This document shows, piece by piece, positions 20,391 through 32,425 of a stretch of DNA of 64,000 bases. Source of the DNA: Rhineura floridana. Its lineage: Eukaryota > Chordata > Lepidosauria > Squamata > Rhineuridae. The stretch spans positions 16,936,239 to 17,000,238 of the forward strand of contig NC_084499.1 of the NCBI RefSeq assembly GCF_030035675.1, in the 5' to 3' direction. Within the stretch, counting starts at the first letter, position 1, and each line of letters opens with the position of its first letter. The notes beneath the pieces are model-generated. The model worked only from the letters and a program-made list of their open reading frames with translations. It was not told the origin of the DNA and searched no databases. The position numbers were made by a program, and so were the translations under genes.

Positions 20391-20836
20391 TAGGGATGGC
20401 AAGATCTGTCTCTCTGTTTTGGGTCTCTCAGTTTCTCACTTGTCTAATGTTAAATTCAGTCCTCTACATTTCTGCAGCAATCTGAGAATTTTTTTTTAAA
20501 TCCTCATGAAAATTCTCCATTTTAATGCGAATTTCTCCAAACAAACACATTTTTGTAGGCAGTTTTGACAAAGGTACGCATTCTTGCAAGCCATTTCTCA
20601 TCATTTCATGCCTTTTTGCATGTGATTTTCACTCATATATTCATTTTTATGCACACTTTCCCCTAATAGATGCATTTTTGTAAATGTTGTTTAGTTGGCA
20701 AACTGCATCCCAAAATTCTAATAAATGCGAATTTCGAAGGATGGCTGTGTTTGGGTTCTCATATTGTTTTGGAAATAGCGAATTTGATAAGTTCTGCTTG
20801 AAATGCGAACTGAATCGAAATTCTCACCCATCCCTA
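20391..20836 (+). mobile_element. Complete TAGGGATGG hAT MITE with perfect 8-bp TSD
   Basis: A 446-base element from TAGGGATGG to CCATCCCTA. The octamer GTGTTTAC stands immediately before (20383-20390) and after (20837-20844). Nine-base inverted ends plus an 8-bp duplication identify the family as hAT. It encodes nothing and must be mobilised in trans. It lies about 360 bp upstream of the ADAMTS13 start codon. Confidence 0.93.
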
Positions 20837-21039
20837 GTGTTTACTCAGACTCATGCCAACGGGCAGGTGGGTGGGCAGGTTTGATGGGAACTGTAGTCCA
20901 ACAAGATTTGAAGGGCCACAAATTCTGCTCCTTGCCTTATCCCTTTCACACTTTGATTAGTGTGATATACTTTTAAAAAACCACTTCTCTATGTTTATTT
21001 CAAAGTAACCCCATCAAATCCAGTAGACCGGGTTTGGGG

Positions 21040-21490
21040 AACCGTTTTCAGTCCGGGGGCCGCATTCCCTTCTGAGCAACCTTCTAAGGGCCACATGCCA
21101 GTTTAAGGCAGAGGTGGGGGACCTTCCTCAGGCCAAGGGTCACATTCCCTCCTTTGAGCAACCTTCCCAGGGCCACATGCCAGTGGCGGGCAGGGTCAGA
21201 GGCAAAAGTGGGCAGAGCAAGACATGTTGATTTTACCTTTGTACTGTGGGCTACATGCTCCTCTCTATTCTCCATCCACGCCAAGGATCACTAACAGTTC
21301 TAAGGCACATTCCAGCTAGGCAAAAACACTCGTGGTGGATATGAAACAAGGGCAGTGAGCGTTGAGGCCTGGCGACAATGAGTGTGGCTGGGGATGGGGT
21401 GTGGCCTGGAGAGAGTCCCAGGGGCCAGACAGAGAGGGCCAGAGGGCCACATTTGGCCCTTGGGCCTGAGGCACACCCCCACCCCACCCC
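21040..21490 (-). mobile_element. Charlie-like hAT fragment
   Basis: Contains GGGGGCCGCATTCCC, GGGCCACATGCCAG and TTTGGCCCTTGGGCCTGAGG, the vocabulary of the hAT family also at 47687-48110 and 63408-63735, partly duplicated internally (21040-21115 and 21110-21190). Confidence 0.6.
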
Positions 21491-21499
21491 AGTAGATCT

Positions 21500-22270
21500 G
21501 CATAGGATCAGGAATTGTAATCGGAGGCAGGCATGGTGAAAATGGGAGTTCTTACTCTAGATTAGAGAATCTAGGACAATTTTGTCTCTGGCTTCACACA
21601 TTCTGATTCCTCACACCACTGGTAGAAACCTACCAATCTGTTTGTTTTCAGACAGCAGGGGCAGGGACCATACAAGCCATACAAGCAGGATTTTTTTAAA
21701 AGACAAACCCAGCAAAGTATAGTTTTATTGAATAACACTCAGGAAGGCACTTTCTCCCTCCCCTCTCAAGCCATACAAACAGGTTTTATTTTTATAAACC
21801 AAAACCCAGCAATGTATTTGTATCCAGCAACATATTTGTATCCAGCTCAATGCCGCCTCTTCCAGTCATTCTGAAACGATCTAGGAAGAGTGGGGACGCT
21901 TTGCAAAGCTGGGAAAAATAACAAGGAAGGTCAGAATTCTGTTGGGGTGAAAGAATGGGGCAGATTCAGGAGGCATGGGTGAGCCCATAAAATGCAAGTT
22001 GCCCACATGTCTCACAGGCCTTTAAAGCCAACAGCCAGTAATTTGAGAGTTGGGTTCCGCAATGGAGGCATCAAAACTCTCCTGTCTTGTGTTGGGCTTT
22101 GAAGGCTTCAAGGCCTGTTTCCTGCAACAACCCCATGAGGTGGTGAGCCTCTGTCTGGACTGCACCATTTTGGATGGTAGGTGTGGGCCGATGGGGCTGA
22201 ATGCACATCAATATTAAAAACGAAACTTTAATACTGAAATCTGGATGTCGAGTGAAGAGGTCTAGTCTAG
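21500..22270. other. Intergenic, unassigned
   Basis: No gene or named repeat recognised. A short local duplication is visible: CAAGCCATACAA...TTTTATTG near 21690-21730 and again near 21768-21800. Confidence 0.4.
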
Positions 22271-22284
22271 TTTTCTATGCTGGT

Positions 22285-22440
22285 TCCAGGCTATGATCTG
22301 AAGGCACATGAGGCCACCACCTTGCTGAAGCTAAGCAGGTCTGGATCTGGTCAGTGCCTGCCTGGGAACCACATGTATGCCGCCTTGGGTTCCATAGTGA
22401 AGGAAAGGTGGGGTATAAATGTAATAAATAAATAAATATG
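22285..22440 (+). mobile_element. Possible 5S-derived SINE, diverged
   Basis: GCTGAAGCTAAGCAGGTCTG and GGTCAGTGCCTGCCTGGGAA resemble the 5S rRNA internal promoter region (GGAAGCTAAGCAGGGTC, TTAGTACTTGGATGGGAGAC, GCCTGGGAA). The 3' end is GGTGGGGTATAAATGTAATA + AATAAATA, unlike the Bov-B-tailed 5S SINE at 27764. Confidence 0.5.
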
Positions 22441-22599
22441 CTGGGGAGAAGGGTTTTAAAAATTTTCCCATTTAAAAAAATAGAGGCGTGTTCAATCATG
22501 TGAATGCCCACCCGCAGCCTGAGACGGTCCAGTCCAGACCAACCTAAGGTGATCATCACATCTCCTGCGTAGCATGCAGTCATGGGGGAGAGGGCTGAC

Positions 22600-25500
22600 T
22601 GGCGTGTAAAAGGAAGCCTGTGAAGATGACTTTGTGCACCAGGAAGAGTTGATCAAGCTTTTCCTGCGCTAGCTGAGTCGATCATTCCTGGTCTGCTTTC
22701 GCCTTCTGCAATGACATCATAACCTTTTCCTTCTTTACAATCTGCAGGGTTACCATAAGGGATGGTGATAAACAATTTTGCATCATCGCCATTCTGTTGA
22801 ATGGCCTTCACCGGACAGACGCTCAATCAGTTAGGAGCCACCGGAGTTAGTCGTTGCTTCATCCTGCCTTATTTGAACATTCATCATGGCAGGTAGGACA
22901 TAGTGCCATCTAGATGTTCAGAAGGGGGTGAGGAGGGGGCATTTGGTGGTGCATCATGGGATACGGAGGAGGTGAGGCAACAAGCCTGGGTGGCTGGATG
23001 TCCCAAGAGGGTTTATGCCGGGGCCACTGGAATGCTGGTGAGATTTTGTCCCAGGTAGCACTCAGACAGAAGCTAGCTGGGAGGCTTTAGATTCATAGTC
23101 GGGGAAGCACTAACGGCTTTGGACAAGTTACAGAAAGTTAGACGCATGGAAGCAGAAACTGTGATAGAAGATATGACAAAGGTGAACAAGGAGGATGCAA
23201 CTTGGAAGCCACAGGGCACAATCCTGGAAAAAGAGTCACAGCTAAGTCCCAGGAACACCAGCAAGGCTTAGCTTAGCCACACCCAAGGCCTGTTCCCACT
23301 GGTTTTTAAAAAAATGTTTGTGTGTAATGTTTAGTGAGGTCAAGCCCACGTGATTACCAGCACAACAATCCAAAGTAGTATGATTATACTTTTTTTTTTG
23401 TATATGGAAATGCAGATAAAAAGAAGCAAACTGCTACCGGAGAAGCTAAACAAGCCATAGATTTGGAACTCACGTTTGGGAAGAATTTGGTAAGTGAACG
23501 ATTTAGGGACAGTTTGATATATGACGGATTGCGTGTGACAGCAGAAGGATGTCAGAAATGCCCGTGACTGAGGTTGCAAGCGCTTGTATAGAAAGACAAC
23601 TAAATGTTTTTATTCGCTACTACTATTCTGTGGCTTTTAACATGACAGCCTTGATTCACTTTCAGCAGCATGCGCCCTCGGTGTCTTAGGTGCTTTTTCT
23701 GTAGCATTGATTGGTTGGTTTCTATGCTCCCCTCAATTTACGCAGCAGAGTCAGCAGAATATAATGATATATGTATATATTGCAGACAGTTTCCTTCGCA
23801 GAGGAGTTTACAGTCTAAAAGGTGAAGGGTGGAGGGGAGGGAGGAGCATAGCCCCCACAGGGAAGGAATTTGATCTCTTGCCTTGTGCAGGCTCTTAGGC
23901 TTATTTTTGGAACGAAAGTGCCTCTAAAAGGCGATAAGAGTGCTGATTCTCTGGGAAAGACCCACACAGTCAGTTCTCCTGACCTGTAGGGTTGTAGGTC
24001 CTCATGACTGGCGTCTGGCAAGGTATCCAAAGTAAGCTGTTCACATTTGAGAGATGCCTTTAATCGGGGTGCGTGTGCGAAAGCTATTGTTCCAAGTGGT
24101 TATGCTAGATGTCATGCCTTGACTGTCCAAATGGACTCATAACTTTCCAGCACCTTCAACTGGTGCCTGCCCCTCACTTTGGACTGCCCAAGGCTTTTGG
24201 AGAGCTGTGGGGTCCTCACCTAGTGCCAGAAAGACCCGGAGATGGTGTCAGGTGAGCCTCCCTGGGAAGGCTATTCCATAAACAAGGTGCCACTTCTGAA
24301 AAGGCTCTGTCCATGGTGGGCATGTTGAACTCAGCTAACATTATTGAGACACCGATTAATAAGGGGGGGGATTGAGGTTATAAAGGATGCAAGAGAGAAA
24401 AGGGTTTCATTAACACTTGATAAAAATTTTGTAGAGGTGTATAGTTCAAAATGCAAACGTCCTAGCAGAGAGCCAGGGTAGCATGCAAGGTGCATCGTTC
24501 TCACCTTACCCTAAGCTCATGGGGAGACTTCGGCAAGCCTCTGTTCTTGCACCTCCCACCACTTCTGCAAAATGATGATGATAGCAGCCTATGTTACAAG
24601 ACTGTTGTGAGGAACACCCATGTACCTGAACATCCAAAACTGGCTAAGTATATTAACCTGGGCTTTAATTAAGGTCTGGCCATTGCTCAGGCTGGTCAGG
24701 GGGTGCAGAAAGTGGACGGCCTTGAACACTTTTTGTTACAGATCAGCCCCCGAACACTCAGCCACTGGAAGGCTCAGATCGTCACCTTTTGAGCATTTGC
24801 TGGTGACGACTACCAGCTCTGCCATGGGGGGAGGTCCTTGTAGCATCTCTGGCACATCTGGAACCATCTCTGAGCTCAGCTTAGCTTCAGCCTCCATTTT
24901 TGGCTCTGCCTGCTTAATCCTACCACTTGCCTCCCAAAACATCTTTCCTGCAGGGAGCACTTGGGAACCATAATCAGCTGCAGATTCCCAGCTCAGCAGC
25001 TCCTTCTCCTTCCGTCCATGGATGGGGAACAAGCAGCCAACTCCCTACGCCTTTCAGTGGGCCACTGAGGCAACAGTGCAGCTGCCAACCTCACGGAGTG
25101 GTTTTATGGGCACACCCACCTCCAGCCTGTGGCCAGTTCTTCAGCTGTTACAGATGCCTGGGCAAGAAAACACACTCAACCATCTTCTTTCTGGGATGGG
25201 ATGAATGTTCACCTGTACAACGGTGCAACCTTGACCCCTGTGCATTCGGAGGAAAGGAGCGCTATACGACAGACAAGCAGTTGTCCCTGTGGCACTGGCT
25301 CCAAATAACAAAATGGTTTTGGCCATAAGCCTGGGTCCACCGCATGGACACGATCCAGCTTGGTGTGAATCCAGGTATGTCAACACCTCAAGTGTCAGCT
25401 CAAAACAGGCCGGTCATTTAACAATAGACAACTTGGCCAGTCACCTCTGCCATAGCACAATGGCTGAGAAACTGACTTTCAAACTGAGATTGACCAAAGG

Positions 25501-25800
25501 GAAAATGTCATCGCTGGTCTATTACATGGTAGGGAACATGTTTGGGGTTTATGTCAGAGAGCACAGATCCACAACAGGAATGACGGGGAATGACGGGGTA
25601 TTTCTCAGGCCCCAGAACAAGGCTTAGAAAGCGGGGAAAGATGTATGTTGGGTGGAAATGTTGCAAAACTGGAAAAGCCTCCTTCTCACACTAGATTAGC
25701 AGGAATGGGTTGATGCTGTTTAATTTATTTACACTAAGCTTTATTGCTGGGTGCAATGCCATCCTACTGTTTAATTTTGGTTTTCTAGCAGTGGGGATTT
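22600..25800. other. Intergenic, unassigned 3.2 kb
   Basis: Both strands were read for exons of known genes and for repeat signatures, and nothing convincing was found. Open frames of 98-133 codons near 24620-25630 show no domain I know, no splice-compatible neighbours and no obvious codon bias. Confidence 0.4.
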
Positions 25801-25817
25801 GAATACTTAGGATACTT

Positions 25818-27169
25818 TTGAGAGTAGTATATCTTTATTGCTTAGTCAACCGACCATTGCAATCCGAAGCTAGTACAAAACATTAAAATGTTAAAACTTA
25901 AAACATAGAGCCATATTATAAGTAGTACAGAAATCAATTTCATACATTATAGATTAAAAACTGTGCGCAATCATGTGGGGTCTAGTCATCATGGCCAGGT
26001 TCAGAAATTTGGCCACCTGAACAGTAATTGCTTTATCAGTGCCCGCTAGAAATATTGACAAAAGAGGAGCAGAGGAACGTCCTGGGAAGGATTGGAAGAT
26101 GGGATACAGAAGATCTTTCCTAGCTCCATCATAAAATGTACACATAAACAAAACATGAGATATCGTCTCTACTTCAGAGTTGTCGCAAGGGCAGTGTCTG
26201 TTGTTCCTGGGGATTTTTTTATATCTACCCTCCAAAAGCTTGGAGGGTAGGGCCTTAAAGCGGGCCAGGGAAAAAGCTCTTCTATACTTGGGAACAGTTA
26301 ACCAACTTAAGTAACGCATCTCCTCATTATGATGGAAGCCAGTTAAACCCAGTGAGCGAGGCGAGCAGGGACCCGAAGCATCTGCAAAAAGCTCTTGGTT
26401 ATCGATGTCAGCTAACAGCCGTTTAACAATCCCCCTAGCCATGCTGAGTTCCATAGAAAGCAGGTCATTATGGGAAAGGCCAACTTTCACCAGTTTAAAC
26501 CAAGGTGACTCTGTAGGGTCACTCAGCATCTGACTCGTGAGTGAGTCCTGCGGAAGCAGGGAGCAGCATCAAACCCAGTATTGGATTGTATAAGTCCAGG
26601 CAGAGCAGTTTATAGAATTTAGGCCCGCTTCCAATTTAAGAGTAGCACCAGAGACGCATCTAGGGACTCCGAAGATGGATTGAAGAAAGAAATTTAAACT
26701 TCCCTCAAGAGATCCCTTAAAATAGGGATACCAAATTGGGGCCCCATACAGCATCATCAGGACAATTTTGGATCTAACAACGCAAACGGCAGCTGGGACA
26801 AAATTCCCTCCCTTAGTGAAAAAGAAGCGGGAAATAGCGCCCAGGTTTTTCTCAGCTTTGGTTTTGATGTATTTGACTTGAGGTCCCCAGTTGGCAGCTT
26901 CGTGAAACCAAATCCCCAAGTACTTATAGGAGTTAACCTGTTCAATTCTAGCAGAGCCCAAGAACCACGGGAACCTGATCTTCCTCCTTGCGAACACGAC
27001 CACCTTGGATCTGGCATGATTAATTATTAACTGGTTGTCTTTACAGTAATCCGCAAAACTCATAAGTAGTCTTTTTAGGCCCAGCCGGGTTTGAGAAACC
27101 AGGACTACATCGTCTGCATAGAGCAGGATACATACTGTCGTAAGCCCAAGTTTGGGTGGGTGAGATTGT
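25818..27169 (-). mobile_element. 5'-truncated non-LTR LINE with 15-bp TSD
   Basis: Reverse translation starts just before the reverse-transcriptase catalytic motif (ILLYADDVVLVSQTRLGLK) and runs to HMIAHSF with a stop at 25954. A C-terminal Cys/His motif (CPCDNSEVETISHVLFMCTF) is present, and then about 135 bases of 3' UTR with AATAAAG. One in-frame TGA near 26566 interrupts about 390 codons. The 15-mer ATACTTAGGATACTT flanks both ends (25803-25817, 27170-27184), proving target-primed insertion. The motif set suggests the Jockey/I/Vingi side of LINE diversity; the clade is uncertain. Confidence 0.88.
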
Positions 27170-27763
27170 ATACTTAGGATACTTATTTAGCTGTTCTCAC
27201 TAGGGAATTCTTTTTACTTTTTTGGGATAACTTCTTTCTTGAAATAAAATTAAAACAAACAAATCATTATAAAAGGCTCCCACTTGGTCCTGCAAAGAAG
27301 AAGAGTTTACTGGTTAGTAAGAGTCCTTTTTTTTTACTGTGGTTCAGTCCACTTGCTCAATTTTCAGCTGTATTGTTGGTTTCTTGACAAATCTTGCCTG
27401 CTGTGGTGTTCTTAACTCTGCATGCGTGCCCTCCACTTTCCCTGGGCCCTGACAACTCACTCACATGTCACATCTCAGATGGGCCCCTGATACTAGGCAG
27501 TCATCATAAGGCGATGAGTCTTTATGCCTTCCGCAGTTATCTCCTGGACACCTTTGGTCTCCAAAGCTATTCAAGGGGGCCTCCAGGTAGCAGGCTCATT
27601 CATGGAAGATTATGTTTCATGTTGGGGCCCTTTGAATTGATTGTCATGGTAATTAATATAGGATGCTTTACAAGATATTTGATGGATTTTCTTGTCTTGC
27701 ATCAACAGTTCTTAATAGCAGAAAGTTTGCTCCATTTATTTTTTAGGATTTTAACTTTTTATT

Positions 27764-27995
27764 CTACAGCCATACTACCCTGAACACTCCCGATCTCGGA
27801 AGCTAAGCAGGGTCAGGCTTGGTTAGTACTTGGATGGGAGACCGCCTGGGAACGCCAGGTGCCGTAGGCTTAGAGGAATGCAGTGGAAAACCACCTCTGA
27901 ATACCTCTTAACATGAAAACCCTATGAATATATCCAAAAAGATTCATAGGGTTGCCATAAGTCATAATTGACTTGAAGACATATATCAACAACAA
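27764..27995 (+). mobile_element. 5S rRNA-derived SINE with Bov-B-like tail
   Basis: 27764-27870 is 5S rRNA-like (CTACAGCCATACTACCCTGA, GGAAGCTAAGCAGGGTC, TTGGATGGGAGACCGCCTGG, GTAGGCTT), so the pol III internal promoter boxes are kept. Ten bases are missing between CCCGATCT and CGGAAGC, where 5S has a short direct repeat. The tail GGGTTGCCATAAGTCATAAT, TGACTTGAAG and CAACAACAA matches the Bov-B end at 59700-59745. The 11-mer AACTTTTTATT duplicates at 27753-27763 and 27996-28006. Confidence 0.92.
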
Positions 27996-28009
27996 AACTT
28001 TTTATTAAC

Positions 28010-30680
28010 AATTGAAATAGATTCAAATATTCATACATACATCAAAGAAAGGAAAGGTCAGAGAATAACAATCCCATTCCATGCTTGATGATGAGCTTGG
28101 GCTTGCCAATGTGGCAGTTTCATTGTATTCCAGTTGGCATTTAGTGCGGGCAGGTAAATGGATTAGGATGAACCCTAAGGCGCTTTTGGGTGAAGGGCAC
28201 ATCTCTATCTTTCATTGCTGTCCAGGTTGGAAGGGTCCTTGGTCTGGTGTTCTTCTGGCCTGGGGTGTGTCCCCCTCACTGAATACTGAACAGAACGGTG
28301 AAGTGTACAAACCAGATTCCCAAACCCAATGCCCACCTATATGGGAAGATAGGAAGACTTGTTGTACATTTTATGTCAATGGAACTCTTCTGGGGTGGTT
28401 TTGCCCAGTATGGGAAATAGATACGACGTCTTTCTGTCTCTGTACAGGTTCCACCTGCCCACTCCAGAATAGTTTGGAACAGATTGCTGAAGATCCTCAT
28501 GTTGCATTTTAATAAAGATAATTTTAGAACAAAATCCTGTCTCTTGGGTCTTCATTCTGGGGATGTCGGTAATGAAATGCCTTCTTTGGTCATACGGTTG
28601 CCAATTCCTCTTGATTCAATTATTTTTGTGGTCCAAGCTCTACAAGGAGACCAGGAGACAGCAGCAGACACGTGACAGTTGACAGATGTCCCTCGAAACC
28701 CAAAGAAATTAACACACACCCAACCCCGATCTAGGTCTCAGTACTTTTGCTTTTTTTTAAAAAATGGACAAATAATTGGCACAGATCCCGATCTGTACTT
28801 TTGAATTTCTCCTGACCTGACCCCAGTTAGTTGGACTCCACCAGTTTGTAATTCTTGGTCTGTTTTTTTCATTGCAGGTGATTCCCCTTGTCGAATATTG
28901 AAATATCATAGCATGTGTTTATGGAAGTCCTAGACTGGCTCACGCATTGTTCTAGTTAGCCATAAATGATTCTTTGTCCTCAGAAAGTCATTTCAACGTT
29001 TTTCTTTCAGTGGCTGACACCCACCTGGGACACAGCAGGTAGGTCAGCTATCTCCTCCACAGCCATCATTAGGGATGAATTCTAGCTGCCAGCTCAACTC
29101 CTTTCCAACAAATATCCAATGGCAAGATTCGGAGGTGCCAGGAACCCAGCAACCAGATTCCTCCATCAATGTCCAAAACCCGAAGGGGACTGGAAAAAAA
29201 ACCCTTCATGTCTAGTTTTACACAATAGAACATGTTGGGCCTTTAAGCTAATTGTTAAGGAAAATCCCCTGGACTACTCCAGAGCCGTGATGACCAAGCA
29301 AAGTGGAATCTGACAACAGTCAGGCCACCCATCAAAGTTCCAAGGCATAATCAGATCTTAAATTGTCCGAGACTGATGGGAAAAGAAAAACTGCTTTAAG
29401 CGAAGCACAACCTTTGCAGAGAATCTTCAGGATAAGTCTAGAGTAAGAGGCATCCAGAAGTTCTCAGAAGCATAAAGAGGGAATAAACACAGTGGGAGGC
29501 AGCTAAGGAACATCAGACCATCCAGAAAATGAGAAGAAAATGTCTGATAATGTGCCTTCAAGGATTAAAGGGGAAACAAACCTCCAGTGTGAAAACCTTT
29601 TGACAAAACAACCACACAAAGAATTTGGAGATGGCAGTGAATACAACTATACTCAAAACCATTCTGAGCAATCTAGAGTCCAAAAACTAAAATCTGGATC
29701 AAAAATCACGTGATACTATTCCATCTGTGCCCGCTAGGAAGACCCCTCAGTCATGTTTCTGTCCCTCATAAGAGATTCATAACCTAGTGTTAGCCAAATT
29801 CCAGCTGTACGGGTGTGTGTGGTTGTGTTGGGAAGACAACAATTGACTGATGAGAGCAAGAGGGTAATCATGGGTGATTTTGTGGGATTAACACTTCTAT
29901 TATTATTTTGCAGATTTGTTTCATTTTATGGATTTTTGTTGTAGTTTGTATGCCATTGTCACTCAAAAATTGCTGAAGCTATACTGAAGTTGAGTAAATT
30001 GAAAAATGAATTTAATATAGCCAGTGGATGCCCCCAAACTATATTTTGAGAGATGGATTCAAGCACACACCAGAAAATGTAGGTGTGCATAAAATTAAAG
30101 TGAATTAACGTGCTCTGTCATCCAACCACAACAAATCCACATTAAAAAATAAATGGAAAGTGACAGGAAAAGGCATTGAAAAGTGTGGATTTAATGAATG
30201 ATTAACAAGATGTGTAAACACACACAAGGAAATCAGCACAGATGCAGAATGAATAGTCATTGTATACTTCCCCACACAAACAAATCAAGATGAATGCTCA
30301 GTAAAGACCAGATGTAATTTAACCTTTCTCTGTAAGCTTTCTGCAAGCAAATCAGAGTGAATGCTTAATAGGCTATCTAGTGGAGTCCTATAAGCTGCCT
30401 TGGGGACTTTTTATTTTTGAAAGGTAGTACATAAATATATATTAAAACAAAAAAACAAACAAACCAGTGTCAGTTTGCAAAGCAGGGAGGTTCTGGCTCA
30501 CAAGTGTGGCTGCAAAGTCCTTGTTTCAAATCACACTTAATCCACAAACTCACTGAGGGTCTATCTGCAGACACCAACTGATTTAACTATAATTCTTTTG
30601 CCCCAAATGCTGTTCTAAAGAGCCAGAGGTGACCTCAGGCTTCCCATGAGAACTGACACCGCTACTTACTGAAAACACAG
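28010..30680. other. Intergenic, unassigned 2.7 kb
   Basis: No exon of a known gene. An open frame of 143 codons at 28081-28512 has several Cys and one NGT sequon but no homology I can name. About 30390-30460 looks like a LINE 3' tail (GCCTTGGGGACTTTTTATTT, ATAAATATATATTAAAAC). Confidence 0.4.
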
Positions 30681-30714
30681 TCCTAACTCCCCATGTCTAC
30701 TCAGAAGTAGGACT

Positions 30715-30855
30715 AGGAGGACCTGAGCAACCAGGGTTCAAATCCCCATTCAAGCCCTGAAACCCACCTTTGGGCCAATTGCTATCTCTTGGCCTAAGCT
30801 ATCTCACAGGGTTGTTGGGAGGATAAAATGGAGAGGGGGGAAGGTGTGTATGTGT
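30715..30855 (+). mobile_element. tRNA-like SINE, second family, 5' shortened
   Basis: Contains CAGGGTTCAAATCCCC, TTTGGGCCAATTGCTATCTC and CACAGGGTTGTTGGGAGGAT as in the other family members. Confidence 0.65.
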
Positions 30856-30915
30856 GCCATCTTTACAGAAAAATGTTGTTGTTGGTTTTGGATAACCAAG
30901 CATTATTGCAAGTAT

Positions 30916-30942
30916 AAATAAATAAATAAATAAATAAATATG
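30916..30942. repeat. (AAAT)n microsatellite
   Basis: Six to seven perfect AAAT units. Confidence 0.9.
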
Positions 30943-31903
30943 ATAAAAATTACTATGTAGAGTATACATCCTTGTACAATAAACTCCGAAACGCTTGAAT
31001 TATGAACCAAGAGAGGCAGTTGGTCAATGAGCAAATGCTCATCTGAAAGATCCAGGACATCATTGCAGCAGTGCTCGTAAAAATGGTCTGATTTCATATT
31101 AACAACTTTTAATAAAAAGGAATCCACACTTTATCAAAAGTGTACATGTCAGCTAGACGTCCTTGGAGAAACAATGGGAAATAAATATAATCATAGTTCT
31201 TTTAAAAAGTGTTATTAAATTCAGTGGGGCTTACTCCCCAGGAATTGGGTTTAGGATTGCAGTCTAAACCATTTATTTTAATACAAAACGCAGTGGAGGC
31301 CTTGAGCCTCTAGAACATCCAACCATCTTATCACTAACCCAAGCAACAACTGGAAGTTCTTCTTCCCATGATGCCTCTGGAAAGCAGATTGCCCCGCCCA
31401 CAACTACAGTCACATCAAGTTGAGCACACCAGGGAACCCTGGGAATTGTAGTTCTTGGGCCAGGCTGGCAGTGGCCTAGGGACTGAAAATAGAATATTCA
31501 GCCTTTGGAGAAGCAGAAATTATTTGGGGAAAGCTAGGTTAGCGAAAGTAATGGGCACTCTTGATCAGAGGTGGCTGAAAGCAGCACACTTAGAGGATCA
31601 GAAGGGCAGAGAAGTGGAGATTAAGCTAGTGGATCTCCACAGATCACTTGCAAATTGCCAAGGGTCTTCGTAGACCACGTAATCATTTTTCTGCCTGTTG
31701 TAAGAGCTGCAATATGCTGTGCTAGACGCTGTGTGACTTTGAATCAAATTTCTATTGTGTCTTTTATTGCTTATATATTCTATTTTTTTGTATTGCAAAT
31801 GGCTCAGTGACTGATTACTGTCCCTTCACTCTGATTGGCTGCAAGCAACAGGAAAGGCCAAGGAAGCTTCCAGATCGTGTGAAGTATTAGTTCCCCTCTA
31901 TTC

Positions 31904-32425
31904 GGCACTGGTTAGGCCTCATCTTGAGTGCTGCATCCAGTTCTGGTCTTCAAGAAGGACGCAGACAAACTGGAACAGGTTCAGAGGAGGGCAACAAGGA
32001 TTATCAGGGGACTGGAAACAAAACCCTATGAGGAGAGACTGAAAGAACTGGGCATGTTTAGCCTGGAGAAGAGAAGACTGAGGGGAGATATGGTAGCACT
32101 CTTCAAGTACATGAAAGATTGCCACACAGAGGAGGGCCAGGATCTCTTCTCTATCGTCTCAGAGTGCAGGACACAGAATAATGGTCTCAAGTTGCAGGAA
32201 GCCAGATTTCGACTGGACATCAGGAAAAACTTCCAAACTGTTAGAGCCATACGACAGTGGAACCAATTACCTAAAGAGGTAGTGGCTCTCTGACTTTGGA
32301 GGCCTTCAAGAGGCAGCTGGACAGCCATCTGTCGGGAATGCTTTGATTTGGATTCCTGCATTAAGCAGGGGGTTGGACTTGATGGCCTTATAGGCCCCTT
32401 CCAACTCTACTATTCTATGATTCAT
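31904..32425 (+). mobile_element. CR1 LINE, 3' end
   Basis: Open for about 120 codons ([51 protein letters not shown]), then a CR1 3' UTR with GGGTTGGACTTGATGGCCTT, CCCTTCCAACTCTACTATTC and the tail ATTCTATGATTCATTG. It is a different CR1 subfamily from 18080-18640. 5' truncated. Confidence 0.92.

Noticed and set aside
24620-25630. Cluster of open frames of 98-133 codons between the two genes, considered as a possible unannotated gene
   Set aside because: No domain, no conserved motif, no compatible splice pairs, and frames on both strands are similarly open.
27764-27870. A functional 5S rRNA gene
   Set aside because: Ten bases are missing, the 3' end runs into a LINE-type tail instead of a T-run terminator, and an 11-bp duplication marks it as a SINE.
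28081-28512. 143-codon open frame with several Cys and an NGT sequon, followed by AATAAAG and a TCTTCATTCTGGGG stretch that recalls the end of a retroviral LTR
   Set aside because: No paired repeat, TG/CA ends or target duplication could be found and no protein similarity is convincing, so it is left unassigned rather than called a viral relic.
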